Positions 1 through 7,667 of a stretch of 64,000 nucleotides of DNA are shown here, piece after piece. Source of the stretch: Stenotrophomonas sp. NA06056 (GTDB taxonomy: Bacteria > Pseudomonadota > Gammaproteobacteria > Xanthomonadales > Xanthomonadaceae); NCBI RefSeq assembly GCF_013364355.1, contig NZ_CP054931.1, positions 992,001-1,056,000 on the forward strand, written 5' to 3'. The position numbers and the translations under genes were made by a program. The notes beneath the pieces were generated by a model, which saw only the letters and a program-made list of their open reading frames with translations, did no database searches and had not been told where the DNA came from. Numbering within the stretch: position 1 is the stretch's first letter; every line of letters begins with the position of its first letter.

Positions 1-2657
1 TTGTCCCACACGTTGTTCAGGCCGACCATGATGGTGCCCTTCCAAGGAGTGTTGTAGCGGAACTGGATGTCGTGGTAGGTGGTGGCACCCATGTGGTTCT
101 TGCCGTTCTGGCCATCGGAGCAGTAGCCCACCAGGTCAGAGTCACGCACCGGATCGAACGGGCAGTCTTCGGTCATGCCGGACTTGTAGCGCAGACCGTA
201 GTTCACGCCGAAATCGCCGTAGGTCCAATCAACGTACAGGTTGGAACGGACACGCCAGTACGGATCCTGGTCGAGGTAACGGCCGGCGCGGCCATCCAGC
301 GGTGCATCTTCGGTCGACTTCGTGTCCCACTTGGACAGGTAGGTGCCGTCCAGGCTGATGGTGAACTGACCGAACGAGGTTTCCGGCAGCTTGTACAGGA
401 TACCCAGATCCCAGCCTTCCACCTTGTACGACGACAGGTTCTGCAGCGGCATGTCGACGTTGGTGATCGTGTAGCGCTGGGTGGCAGTGCCGTAGTTCGG
501 ATCACGGGTGATCAGGCCACAGTAGGCGGCCTGTTCCTGCGGGGAGCCACCGTAGCAGCGATCCATGATGTCCTGGATGGCCGGGCGGGTGATCGCGTCT
601 TCAATCTTGATCTGCCACCAGTCCAAGGTCACGTTCAGGCCCTGGACGAAGCTCGGGCTCCACACCAGGCCCAGCGTCTTGCTGGTCGAGGTTTCCGGCT
701 TCAGATCCGGATTCGACTTCCAGGTGAACGCTTCCGGCGTCTGCTTGTTGGCGCCGCTGCCGGCACCCGGCTGCTGGAAGTTCGCCGGTACGCCTTCAGC
801 GGCACACTGCGCAGCCACCGCACCGGTGCGACGACCGCTGGAGGCCGAGCACGGATCGGCATAGGTTTCGAACGAATCAGCGTCGCCGCGATACAGGTTG
901 TTGATGCTCGGTGCGCGGAAGCCTTCGGAGTAGTTACCACGCACCATCAGGTCGTCGATCGGCTTCCAGCGGAAACCAAACTTGTTGTTGGTGGTGTTGC
1001 CGAAGTTGCTGTACTTCGAGTAGCGCGAAGCCACGCTGAAGTCCAGCAGCTTGGCACCCGGCAGGTCAGCCAGAATCGGAATCGACAGTTCCAGGAAGAA
1101 CTCGTCGAGGTCGTAGGAACCCTTGGTCGGTGCAGCACCGTTGCCGGTGCTCAGGCCAGCGGCAATGAACGCGTCCGGATCGAACTGGCCGCTTTCCTTG
1201 CGGCCTTCATAACCGGCTGCAAAGCCCAGCGCGCCGGCCGGCAGCTGCACGATTTCACCGGAGATGTTGGCGTAGTAGCTCTTGGAAACCAGGCTGGCCG
1301 AGTCATGCGCGGTGAAGGAGGCGTAGTCCAACGCTTCCTGCGAGATCGAGCCCAGCCCGCCCAGCGGATTCATCGGCACGCAGCCCGGAATGACAGCGCC
1401 ACCTGCGGTCAGACAGACGGCCTGGCCATCACGGATGGCCGACGGGCCATAGGCCTCGTTCAAGCGCTGGACATTGAACAAGCCGTAGGTGAGGTCATTC
1501 TGGTCGGTCTTGTCGTAACGGTAGCCGACGTCCCAGTCGAAGTTACGATCGGCGAATTCGAAGAAGCCTTCGAAACCACCGTAGAAGTGCCAGTTCTTGA
1601 CGTTCTGGTTGAACGAACGGCCGCCGGTTTCATTGAAGCGGCGATTCACACCAGTCAGATCCACACCGTACGGGTTGTAGATGCTGCTGGCGCTCAGGCG
1701 ACGGCTGGTCACCGGCATCGCCGCGAGCAGCTGCTCGGACTTGCGCTCGTTGTACATCGCCTCAGTACGGAAGGTGATGTTGTCGGTGACGTTGTAGGAA
1801 CCGGTAGCGAACAGCGAGGTACGCTCGTTCGGGGTCAGCAGGTAGTTGTCCGGCGAAGTGTTGTAGCCGTGCACATTGGCGTCGAACAGAGTTTCAACGC
1901 CATTGACGATGACGTAGCGCTCGTCATTGCGGATGTAGGAACCCGGGATGCCGGTGCTGCTCTGGCCGCCAAAGAACGGGGGGCCGCCTGCGGAGATCTT
2001 GCGATCACCCGCCATGACTTCCTTTTCGTTCACATAGGACACACCCAGCACCAGCGATGCGCGATCGGTGGTGGTGCCGATGGTGAAGTCGGCTGCTTCA
2101 CGCTCGCCGTCGCCTGCGCTGTACTGGCCCTTGTAGAAGTTCGCTTCGGCGCCGTCGAAGTTCTGCTTGGTGATGATGTTCACCACGCCGGCGATGGCGT
2201 CCGAACCATAGATGGTCGAAGCGCCGTCCTTCAGGACGTCGATGCGCTCGATCATCGCGGTCGGGATGGTGTTCAGGTCGACGCTGCCGTCCAGGCCGGT
2301 GGTCCAGCGGCGGCCATTGACCAGCACCAGGGTGCGTTCGGCACCGAGGTTGCGCAGGCTGACGCCGGCCGAACCGTCACCGCCGTTGTTGAACGTACGG
2401 TTCAGAGCGGCGCCGTTGGCGGCAACGCGCTGCAGGATGTCGGCGACCGAGGTCACGCCCTGCTTTTCGATGTCAGCGCGGGTCAGGCTCAGGACCGGCT
2501 GCGAGGTTTCGATATCGGTGCTCTTGATGCGCGAACCGGTTACCGAAATGCGATCCAGGTTGGTCGCTTCCTGCGCCTGGGCTGTTACGGACGTCGCCGC
2601 ACCGGCGATCAGCGCGACGACGACAGCGTCACGCAGCTTGTTGGACTGGAAATTCAT
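1..2657 (-). CDS. TonB-dependent outer-membrane receptor (C-terminus beyond left edge)
   Basis: Outer-membrane active transporter for an unidentified ligand, energised by TonB. The ATG at 2655-2657 opens a signal peptide of about 28 residues (MNFQSNKLRDAVVVALIAGA...), followed by a TonB-box-like stretch (DRISVTGSRI). The plug domain follows, with typical motifs VADILQRV, SLRNLGAERTLVLVNGRRW and ERIDVLKDGASTIYGSDAIAG, then a long aromatic-rich beta-barrel with YSEGFRAP and WDLGILYKL strands. About 885 codons are visible and the last strands lie off the window. The plug resembles the OMR/Oar-like receptors abundant in Xanthomonadaceae. The substrate cannot be read from sequence. It lies in the same direction as the small secreted gene upstream, 374 bp away and probably with its own promoter. 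Confidence 0.93.
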   Translation of the reverse strand, partial: MNFQSNKLRDAVVVALIAGAATSVTAQAQEATNLDRISVTGSRIKSTDIETSQPVLSLTRADIEKQGVTSVADILQRVAANGAALNRTFNNGGDGSAGVSLRNLGAERTLVLVNGRRWTTGLDGSVDLNTIPTAMIERIDVLKDGASTIYGSDAIAGVVNIITKQNFDGAEANFYKGQYSAGDGEREAADFTIGTTTDRASLVLGVSYVNEKEVMAGDRKISAGGPPFFGGQSSTGIPGSYIRNDERYVIVNGVETLFDANVHGYNTSPDNYLLTPNERTSLFATGSYNVTDNITFRTEAMYNERKSEQLLAAMPVTSRRLSASSIYNPYGVDLTGVNRRFNETGGRSFNQNVKNWHFYGGFEGFFEFADRNFDWDVGYRYDKTDQNDLTYGLFNVQRLNEAYGPSAIRDGQAVCLTAGGAVIPGCVPMNPLGGLGSISQEALDYASFTAHDSASLVSKSYYANISGEIVQLPAGALGFAAGYEGRKESGQFDPDAFIAAGLSTGNGAAPTKGSYDLDEFFLELSIPILADLPGAKLLDFSVASRYSKYSNFGNTTNNKFGFRWKPIDDLMVRGNYSEGFRAPSINNLYRGDADSFETYADPCSASSGRRTGAVAAQCAAEGVPANFQQPGAGSGANKQTPEAFTWKSNPDLKPETSTSKTLGLVWSPSFVQGLNVTLDWWQIKIEDAITRPAIQDIMDRCYGGSPQEQAAYCGLITRDPNYGTATQRYTITNVDMPLQNLSSYKVEGWDLGILYKLPETSFGQFTISLDGTYLSKWDTKSTEDAPLDGRAGRYLDQDPYWRVRSNLYVDWTYGDFGVNYGLRYKSGMTEDCPFDPVRDSDLVGYCSDGQNGKNHMGATTYHDIQFRYNTPWKGTIMVGLNNVWD

Positions 2658-2790
2658 TGGCTCTCTCTCTCCAAGAAATCTTGGCTGGGGTAGTGCCTGC
2701 GCGGCGGAGCCCAAAAGAGGGCTCCAAAATCGCGAGGCTGAATCGATAGTAACGGCCCTCTGCCAAAAATTAAAGCTGCGTTAATTCACG

Positions 2791-2802
2791 GTGTGATCAC
2801 AC
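2791..2802. promoter_or_regulatory. Perfect 12-bp palindrome upstream of the TonB receptor
   Basis: GTGTGATCACAC sits 134 bp before the receptor ATG, in an AT-richer stretch with TTAATTCA next to it. The half-sites resemble a CRP/Clp site (TGTGA/TCACA) but lack the usual 6-bp spacer, so the binding protein is unknown. The rest of the 2658-3031 gap shows no gene; it holds this palindrome, probable promoter sequence for the receptor and the hairpin at 2976-2997. Confidence 0.4.
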
Positions 2803-2975
2803 ATGAATGCGCTTCGATTTCTTTTATTTCAATGAGTTATCCTGGTGCGTGGGCGGGTGCCACTGCGTCTACCCGCGTCCGAGGCACAAAAAAGTTTCAG
2901 TTGATGCATGTCGTGATGTATCCGTTTGTAACGGGTGAGTGCTTTTCGCACTTGACAGACGCGTCCAGAAACAAT

Positions 2976-2997
2976 TCGGGCGCCCCAGGGCGCCCGA
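2976..2997 (-). terminator. Hairpin terminator of the small secreted protein gene
   Basis: A 9-bp perfect stem (TCGGGCGCC/GGCGCCCGA) with a 4-nt loop lies 34 bp past the stop codon of the 3032-3886 gene. Read on the minus strand it is followed by ATTGTTTCT, a weak U-rich tract, consistent with intrinsic termination before the receptor gene. Confidence 0.55.
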
Positions 2998-3031
2998 TGT
3001 TGAACACAGCATGTTCGCGGTCAATAACCGG

Positions 3032-3886
3032 CTAGAGGTCCTGCTCGTAGCGGACGTACGGCACGGTGCCGTCATCGTTGCTTTCGTTGCGCGGGGAGAA
3101 CGGGTTCTTGCCGCGACTGATGACGTTTTCCGCGCCGACGGTGAGCTGGCCGGACCACGGGGTGCGCCAGGTCAGGCCGATGCCCAGGCCTTCCCACTTG
3201 CCAGGCTTGCCCGGAACGTCAACCACCCGGCCGACGATGCTGCCGCTGAAATTGCCGTAGCCGGCGCCCAGGCTCAGGCTCTTGCTGTCCCAACGGTCAA
3301 CGATGGCCGGTGAGGCGTCAGCCAGTGGTACCAGGCGTGCCTTGGCATACGTGCCGGCGATGGAGACAAAGCCTTCGCGACCGATGTTCTTCTGTGCGAA
3401 CACGGTCAGGTCATTCTGTTCGGCGCGCAGCGACGGGGTCTTGCTGGGCGTCGCCAGCCAGGCGGGCAGTGTCTCGCGGCCGGTGCCAGCCGTGATTCCC
3501 AGGCGTCCGGTGCCGCGGTTGAGCGCGGCGGTACCGGTCAGGCGTCGGTTGGAGCCGATGGCGTCGTCGTCGTCGCCCAGGCTGGCCAGCATGCAATGGC
3601 TGGCCAGTCCGCTGATGCTGGACCCGCTGCTGCTGTTGCACAGCAGGCCCAGCGAGTCGCCCGAGGACAGGCCGAACGCTGCATCGAGCGAATTGCGGCC
3701 GAAATGCCAACGCGCGCCCACGGCCTGTTCACCGGTCGGCTCCAGGTACAGCAGGGCCTCGACCTTGCCACTGCCCTTGTTCCAGACCGGAATCACGGTG
3801 CGGGTGTCCTTGCTCTGCGCGTGCACGCCCGTGATCGCGCCAAGGGCGATCAGCAGGGCCAGCGGTAGACGCAGGAAGGTACGCAT
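3032..3886 (-). CDS. Secreted protein with a TonB-receptor-like C-terminus, function unknown
   Basis: The 284-residue product starts with a clear signal peptide (MRTFLRLPLALLIALGAITGVHA). The second half alternates short aromatic and hydrophobic strands (SLSLGAGYGNFSGSIVGRVV, GLGIGLTWRTPWSGQLTVGA), and the protein ends VPYVRYEQDL. The stretch from TPWSGQLTVGAENV to this end reads like the last two strands of a TonB-dependent receptor; compare RYNTPWKGTIMVGLNNVWDK in the neighbouring receptor. It may be a small outer-membrane barrel. It lies upstream of, and in the same direction as, the receptor. No established family name is recognised. The function is open: a receptor accessory protein or a degenerate receptor remnant are both possible. 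Confidence 0.75.
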   Translation of the reverse strand: MRTFLRLPLALLIALGAITGVHAQSKDTRTVIPVWNKGSGKVEALLYLEPTGEQAVGARWHFGRNSLDAAFGLSSGDSLGLLCNSSSGSSISGLASHCMLASLGDDDDAIGSNRRLTGTAALNRGTGRLGITAGTGRETLPAWLATPSKTPSLRAEQNDLTVFAQKNIGREGFVSIAGTYAKARLVPLADASPAIVDRWDSKSLSLGAGYGNFSGSIVGRVVDVPGKPGKWEGLGIGLTWRTPWSGQLTVGAENVISRGKNPFSPRNESNDDGTVPYVRYEQDL

Positions 3887-4006
3887 CGGACCAGTTCAGA
3901 CAGGGACAGACAGTGAAAGTTCCCGCTGGGGCGGGAACTCGATCCTAGGGTGTTTATGAATTCTTAACAAGCCTTGTTCCTCCCCAGATACAAGACTCAT
4001 TCGTTT

Positions 4007-4900
4007 TTACTGAAGACGTTCAGGTGCCGGTACAGCCCCCTGGGCACCGTGGAACAGTATGCCGAACTCCGTCAACGGAAAGTGATACTCCTGTCCGCAG
4101 AATTCGCAACGCACGTCCACCGCACCGGTGTCTTCGGCGGCGGCACGGGCCTCGTCCTCGCCCAGCGAATACAGCATGGAGGCGACCCGTTCACGCGAGC
4201 AGGAGCAGGCGAAGGACAGGGCCTTGTCCCCCACCAGCTCCGCCTTCTCCTCGTGGAACAACCGGTGCAGCAGTTCTTCGGCCGGGGTGGCCAGCAGCTC
4301 GGCCTTGCCCAGGGTGTCGAACAGCGCGCTGGCGCGGGCCCAGCCGTCGTCGTCGCCCTCGTCGCCCGGCAGCTTCTGCAGCAGCAGGCCGGCAGCGCCG
4401 TCGCGGCCGGCGGCCAGCAGCAGCCGCGTCGGCAACTGCTCGGACTGGCGGAAATAGTCCTCGAAGGCTTCATCCAGTTCCGGCGCAGTCAGCGCCACCA
4501 GGCTCTGGTAGCGCTGCGGTTCGCGCGGGTCCAGGCCGGGGTTCTCGATGGTGATGGCCAGCAGAGCGTCCTGGCCCAGGTCGGTCAGGTCGCGGGGGGC
4601 GTCACCGCCTTCAGCCAGCTGGACGATGCCGCGCAGGGTGCCGGCAGCGGTGCATTCGGCGAACAGGGTGCGCAGGGCGGTATTGCTGCGCAGCTGGATC
4701 GACAGGCGGCCGTCCACCTTGGTGTGGCCGGTGAACAGCGCCGAGGCCACGCAGGCCTCGCCGAGCAGTTCGGTGGCACTGTCCGGATACTCGCCGTGGG
4801 ACTGGATGTCCTGCCAGGTGGCCTGCAGGCGCACGTGGACGCCACGGACACCGGCGTCGGGGAGCAGGAAACGGATAAGGGAATCGGATTGGGCGGTCAT
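4007..4900 (-). CDS. hslO: Redox-regulated chaperone Hsp33
   Basis: Cytoplasmic holdase chaperone switched on by oxidation. The four zinc-binding cysteines of the redox switch are visible as C232-S-C234 and C265-EF-C268 ([21 protein letters not shown]), in the usual place near the C-terminus. The length of 297 residues is close to the family norm. The start was placed at ATG 4898-4900 ([20 protein letters not shown]), because the longer reading runs into the divergent mtgA region and has no Hsp33 character. It is divergent from mtgA, 77 bp away. Confidence 0.95.
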   Translation of the reverse strand: MTAQSDSLIRFLLPDAGVRGVHVRLQATWQDIQSHGEYPDSATELLGEACVASALFTGHTKVDGRLSIQLRSNTALRTLFAECTAAGTLRGIVQLAEGGDAPRDLTDLGQDALLAITIENPGLDPREPQRYQSLVALTAPELDEAFEDYFRQSEQLPTRLLLAAGRDGAAGLLLQKLPGDEGDDDGWARASALFDTLGKAELLATPAEELLHRLFHEEKAELVGDKALSFACSCSRERVASMLYSLGEDEARAAAEDTGAVDVRCEFCGQEYHFPLTEFGILFHGAQGAVPAPERLQ

Positions 4901-4977
4901 CGGCTCACATCGCGCGGAAACGGGGATGGTTGCCGGATAATGCGCCGACAACCAGGCATAAGAAGGATGCACCAGTA

Positions 4978-5727
4978 ATGGGGGCAGGGGGAGAGCAGGA
5001 CAAGGTAGTGGCCGCCGCCGACACGGCGCCGCGTCGGCGCTGGCGCTGGAAGCGGCTGCTGTGGCTGCCGGTGCTGTTCGTGGCCTTCAGCTGCCTGCAG
5101 GTGCTGGTGCTGCGTTTCATCGATCCGCCGCTGTCCACGGTGATGGTCTGGCGTTTCGGCGAGGCACTGGGTGAAGGCGACTGGTCCTACCGGCTGCATT
5201 ACCAGTGGCGGGACCTGGACCAGATGGCGCCGAGCCTGCCGATTTCGCTGGTGGCCGCCGAGGACCAGCGCTTTCCGGACCACAGCGGGTTCGATCTGCA
5301 GGCCATTGAAAAGGCGCGTGATCACAATGCGCGGGGCGGGCGCCTGCGCGGGGCCAGCACGATCAGCCAGCAGGTGGCCAAGAACCTGTTCCTGTGGCAG
5401 GGACGCAGCTGGATCCGCAAGGGCCTGGAGGTCTGGTACACGGTGCTGATCGAAGCCTTCTGGCCGAAGCAGCGGATCCTGGAGATGTACGCCAACATCG
5501 CCGAGTTCGGCGATGGGGTGTATGGTGCCCAGGCGGCGGCGCAGACATTCTGGGGCAAGGATGCCGCGCGGCTGAGCCCTGCGGAGAGCGCGCGTCTGGC
5601 GGCAGTGCTGCCGGCGCCACGCCGCTACAACGCGGCAAAGCCCGGCCCCTACGTGCAGCGGCGTGCAGCGTGGATTCAGCGGCAGGCACGGCAGCTGGGT
5701 GGCGCGGGGTATCTGGCGGAGGACTGA
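4978..5727 (+). CDS. mtgA: Monofunctional peptidoglycan transglycosylase
   Basis: Polymerises glycan strands from lipid II at the inner membrane (GT51 family, no transpeptidase domain). The 249-residue product has one N-terminal transmembrane segment at about 26-45. The GT51 motifs follow: [15 protein letters not shown] with catalytic Glu at about 95, [37 protein letters not shown] and [17 protein letters not shown] 4978 was chosen because AAGGA lies just upstream; a TTG at 4930 would add 16 residues overlapping the hslO promoter region. Confidence 0.94.
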   Translation: MGAGGEQDKVVAAADTAPRRRWRWKRLLWLPVLFVAFSCLQVLVLRFIDPPLSTVMVWRFGEALGEGDWSYRLHYQWRDLDQMAPSLPISLVAAEDQRFPDHSGFDLQAIEKARDHNARGGRLRGASTISQQVAKNLFLWQGRSWIRKGLEVWYTVLIEAFWPKQRILEMYANIAEFGDGVYGAQAAAQTFWGKDAARLSPAESARLAAVLPAPRRYNAAKPGPYVQRRAAWIQRQARQLGGAGYLAED

Positions 5728-5763
5728 GGGGCTGCACGCCCGTCAACGACGTACAATCGCGCG

Positions 5764-6783
5764 ATGACCCGCGAACGCCTTACTTTCGTCATCGCCGCGC
5801 ACAACGAGGCGCTGGCGCTGCCCCAGCTGCATCCGCGGCTGTGCGCGGTACTGGATGGCCTGGTCGGAATCGATGGACACATCCTGTACGTGGATGATGG
5901 CAGCAGTGACACGACCTGGTCGTTGATCACCGCGCTTGCCCAGACCGATCCGCGGGTATCGGCACTGAAGCTGTCGCGCAATTTCGGCAAGGAGGCCGCG
6001 TTGACCGCCGGCCTGGACCAGGTGCGCGAAGGCGCGGCGATGATCCTCGATGCCGATGGCCAGGATCCGCCGGAACTGGTGCCGCACTTTGTCGAGCGCT
6101 GGCGCGAAGGCTACGACAACGTCTACGGCACCCGCCTGTTGCGCGACGGGGAGAGCTGGAGCAAGCGTGCGACCGCATCGATGTTCTACCGGGTGATAGG
6201 GCGCCTTTCGCGTACGCCCATTCCTGCCGATACCGGCGATTTCCGTTTGTTGTCACCGCGCGCGCTGAGCGCACTGCGCGAGATGCGCGAACGTCACCGG
6301 TTCATGAAGGGGCTTTTCAGCTGGGTCGGTTTCCGTCGCATTGCGGTGCCGTATCACCGGCATGCCCGCTTGGCCGGCACCAGCAAGTTCAGCCTGTGGC
6401 GGCTGTGGAATTTCGCGCTGGAAGGCATCACCGGTTTCTCGACGGTTCCGCTGCGGGCGGCGACCTACATGGGGTTGGCCACCGCGGGCGTGGCGTTCGT
6501 GTTTGCCATATGGGTGATCGCCAAGGCAGCGATTTACGGCGACCGTGTGGCGGGGTGGCCGACCATGATGGCGGTGATCCTGTTCCTGGGAGGCGTGCAG
6601 TTGATCGCGCTGGGGCTGATCGGCGAGTACCTGGGGCGCCTGTACGAGGAGTCCAAGCAGCGACCGTTGTACCTGGTTGACGCATGGCTGACTCCTTCCG
6701 TGGCAGACTCGGGACTGCAACCCACCCTGGGAGGGCAGGCAGATGACGTCGGTACGGCAACTGTTGGACGGCAAATCCCCTGA
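5764..6783 (+). CDS. Membrane-anchored family 2 glycosyltransferase (GtrB/ArnC/DPM-like)
   Basis: Likely transfers a sugar from a nucleotide donor to a polyprenyl phosphate on the cytoplasmic face. The GT-A domain occupies about residues 1-225, with FVIAAHNEALALP, a VDDGSSDTTW DXD-type motif, LSRNFGKEAALTAGLD and ILDADGQDPPELV. Two C-terminal transmembrane segments follow (about 235-258 and 270-292), as in GtrB and ArnC. The 36-bp gap to mtgA and shared direction suggest co-transcription. The last roughly 35 residues overlap the next gene by 41 bp. The acceptor and sugar are unknown. Confidence 0.85.
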   Translation: MTRERLTFVIAAHNEALALPQLHPRLCAVLDGLVGIDGHILYVDDGSSDTTWSLITALAQTDPRVSALKLSRNFGKEAALTAGLDQVREGAAMILDADGQDPPELVPHFVERWREGYDNVYGTRLLRDGESWSKRATASMFYRVIGRLSRTPIPADTGDFRLLSPRALSALREMRERHRFMKGLFSWVGFRRIAVPYHRHARLAGTSKFSLWRLWNFALEGITGFSTVPLRAATYMGLATAGVAFVFAIWVIAKAAIYGDRVAGWPTMMAVILFLGGVQLIALGLIGEYLGRLYEESKQRPLYLVDAWLTPSVADSGLQPTLGGQADDVGTATVGRQIP

Positions 6784-7174
6784 AGTACATGCGGTCGCGC
6801 CCGGCGCGGCGGTGATCGATGCGATCCGGCTGATGGCGCAGAAAGGCATCGGCGCGGTGCTGGTGATGGATGGACCGCGACTGGTCGGGATCCTGTCCGA
6901 GCGAGATTACGCACGCAAGATCGTGCTCCACGATCGTTCGTCACGCGATACCGCAGTGTCGGAGATCATGACCGGGAAAGTCGTGACGGTGACCCCGGGT
7001 GAGCAGGTGGAACACTGCCTGCAACTGGTAACCGATTACCGCATCCGCCATCTGCCGGTGGTCGAGGGCGGGCAGGTGCTGGGGGTGATCTCCATTGGTG
7101 ACCTGGTGAAGTCGGTGATCGATGCGCAGCGGCGCGAGCTGGATCAGCTGCAGCAGTACATCGTGGCGGGGTGA
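6743..7174 (+). CDS. Two-CBS-domain protein
   Basis: A 143-residue protein made of two CBS domains: the first around DAIRLMAQKGIGAVLVMDG...GILSERDYARKI, the second around EIMTGKVVTVTPG...RIRHLPVVEGGQVLGVISIGD. CBS pairs bind adenosyl nucleotides or similar ligands. It has no fused effector domain, so it may be a free-standing sensor module. The ATG at 6743 has a good Shine-Dalgarno (GGGAGG) 8-9 bases upstream. It overlaps the end of the glycosyltransferase gene by 41 bp, implying translational coupling. Confidence 0.88.
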   Translation: MTSVRQLLDGKSPEVHAVAPGAAVIDAIRLMAQKGIGAVLVMDGPRLVGILSERDYARKIVLHDRSSRDTAVSEIMTGKVVTVTPGEQVEHCLQLVTDYRIRHLPVVEGGQVLGVISIGDLVKSVIDAQRRELDQLQQYIVAG

Positions 7175-7274
7175 GTTTGTCGCTGGCGGGCCTGCGGCCC
7201 GCCGGCCCGCTGGCCCGCTCTTCCAAGCAACTGCCAAAGCCGAAGCCAAAGCAGCGCCTTCCTGTTACGCAGCG

Positions 7275-7380
7275 GAGGCGGAGGGCATGGCCGTGCAGGA
7301 CACGCCGTAAACCCATCCATGGGGGCTCGATGGCGCCATCCATGGCGCCAACGGTCCTGCACGGCCATGCCCTCCGCCTC
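7275..7380 (+). repeat. Y-element 1: 27-bp stem with conserved 52-nt core
   Basis: Arms 7275-7301 and 7354-7380 are perfectly complementary over 27 bp (GAGGCGGAGGGCATGG...). The enclosed core 7302-7353 is exactly 52 nt, begins ACGCCG and ends CAACG. It can fold into two mini-hairpins, CCCATccATGGG and GGCGCCATccATGGCGCC, joined by GGCTCGAT, giving a Y or three-way-junction shape. The core is nearly identical to that of element 2, though the arms are unrelated. Confidence 0.85.
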
Positions 7381-7527
7381 AGGACACGTTCCTGCGAGCG
7401 CGGTGGCTTTCACCACGACAATCCGCGGTTGGTGGATGCCAACCTCGGTTGGCACAGCTTCTGATTCTGCTTTTTTCTTTTGACTTTGAATTCCTGCTCT
7501 CGTTCCGCGCGCTCAGGAAACTGTCGG

Positions 7528-7633
7528 GAGGGGTGCGGGTGGCCCAGGCAGGACCGTTGGCGCCATGGATGGCGCCATCGAGCCCCCATGGATGGGTTCA
7601 CGGCGTGTCCTGCCTGGGCCACCCGTACCCCTC
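7528..7633 (-). repeat. Y-element 2: inverted copy, different stem, same core
   Basis: Arms 7528-7554 and 7607-7633 pair over 27 bp with one mismatch (GAGGGGTGCGGGTGG versus GAGGGGTACGGGTGG). The core 7555-7606 is again 52 nt and, read on the minus strand, differs from element 1 at a single base (TGAACCC for TAAACCC). The stem sequence differs from that of element 1 apart from the GAGG and GCAGGAC ends. Confidence 0.85.
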
Positions 7634-7667
7634 AAGCCAAAATCAACAAAGGCGCCGAACGCCCGCT

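Larger units (their letters stand above)
7175..7667. other. Gene-free gap carrying an inverted pair of Y-elements
   Basis: There is no plausible gene here between the convergent CBS and AsmA genes. The gap holds two Y-shaped elements in opposite orientation (listed separately), a GTAG-repeat-like palindrome TGCCAACCTCGGTTGGCA at 7437-7454, and a short T-rich stretch at 7468-7488. The elements may also serve as a bidirectional transcription barrier. Confidence 0.8.

Noticed and set aside
72..2693. Long plus-strand frame opposite the TonB receptor
   Set aside because: The minus strand encodes clear signal peptide, plug and barrel motifs; the plus frame shows no recognisable domain.
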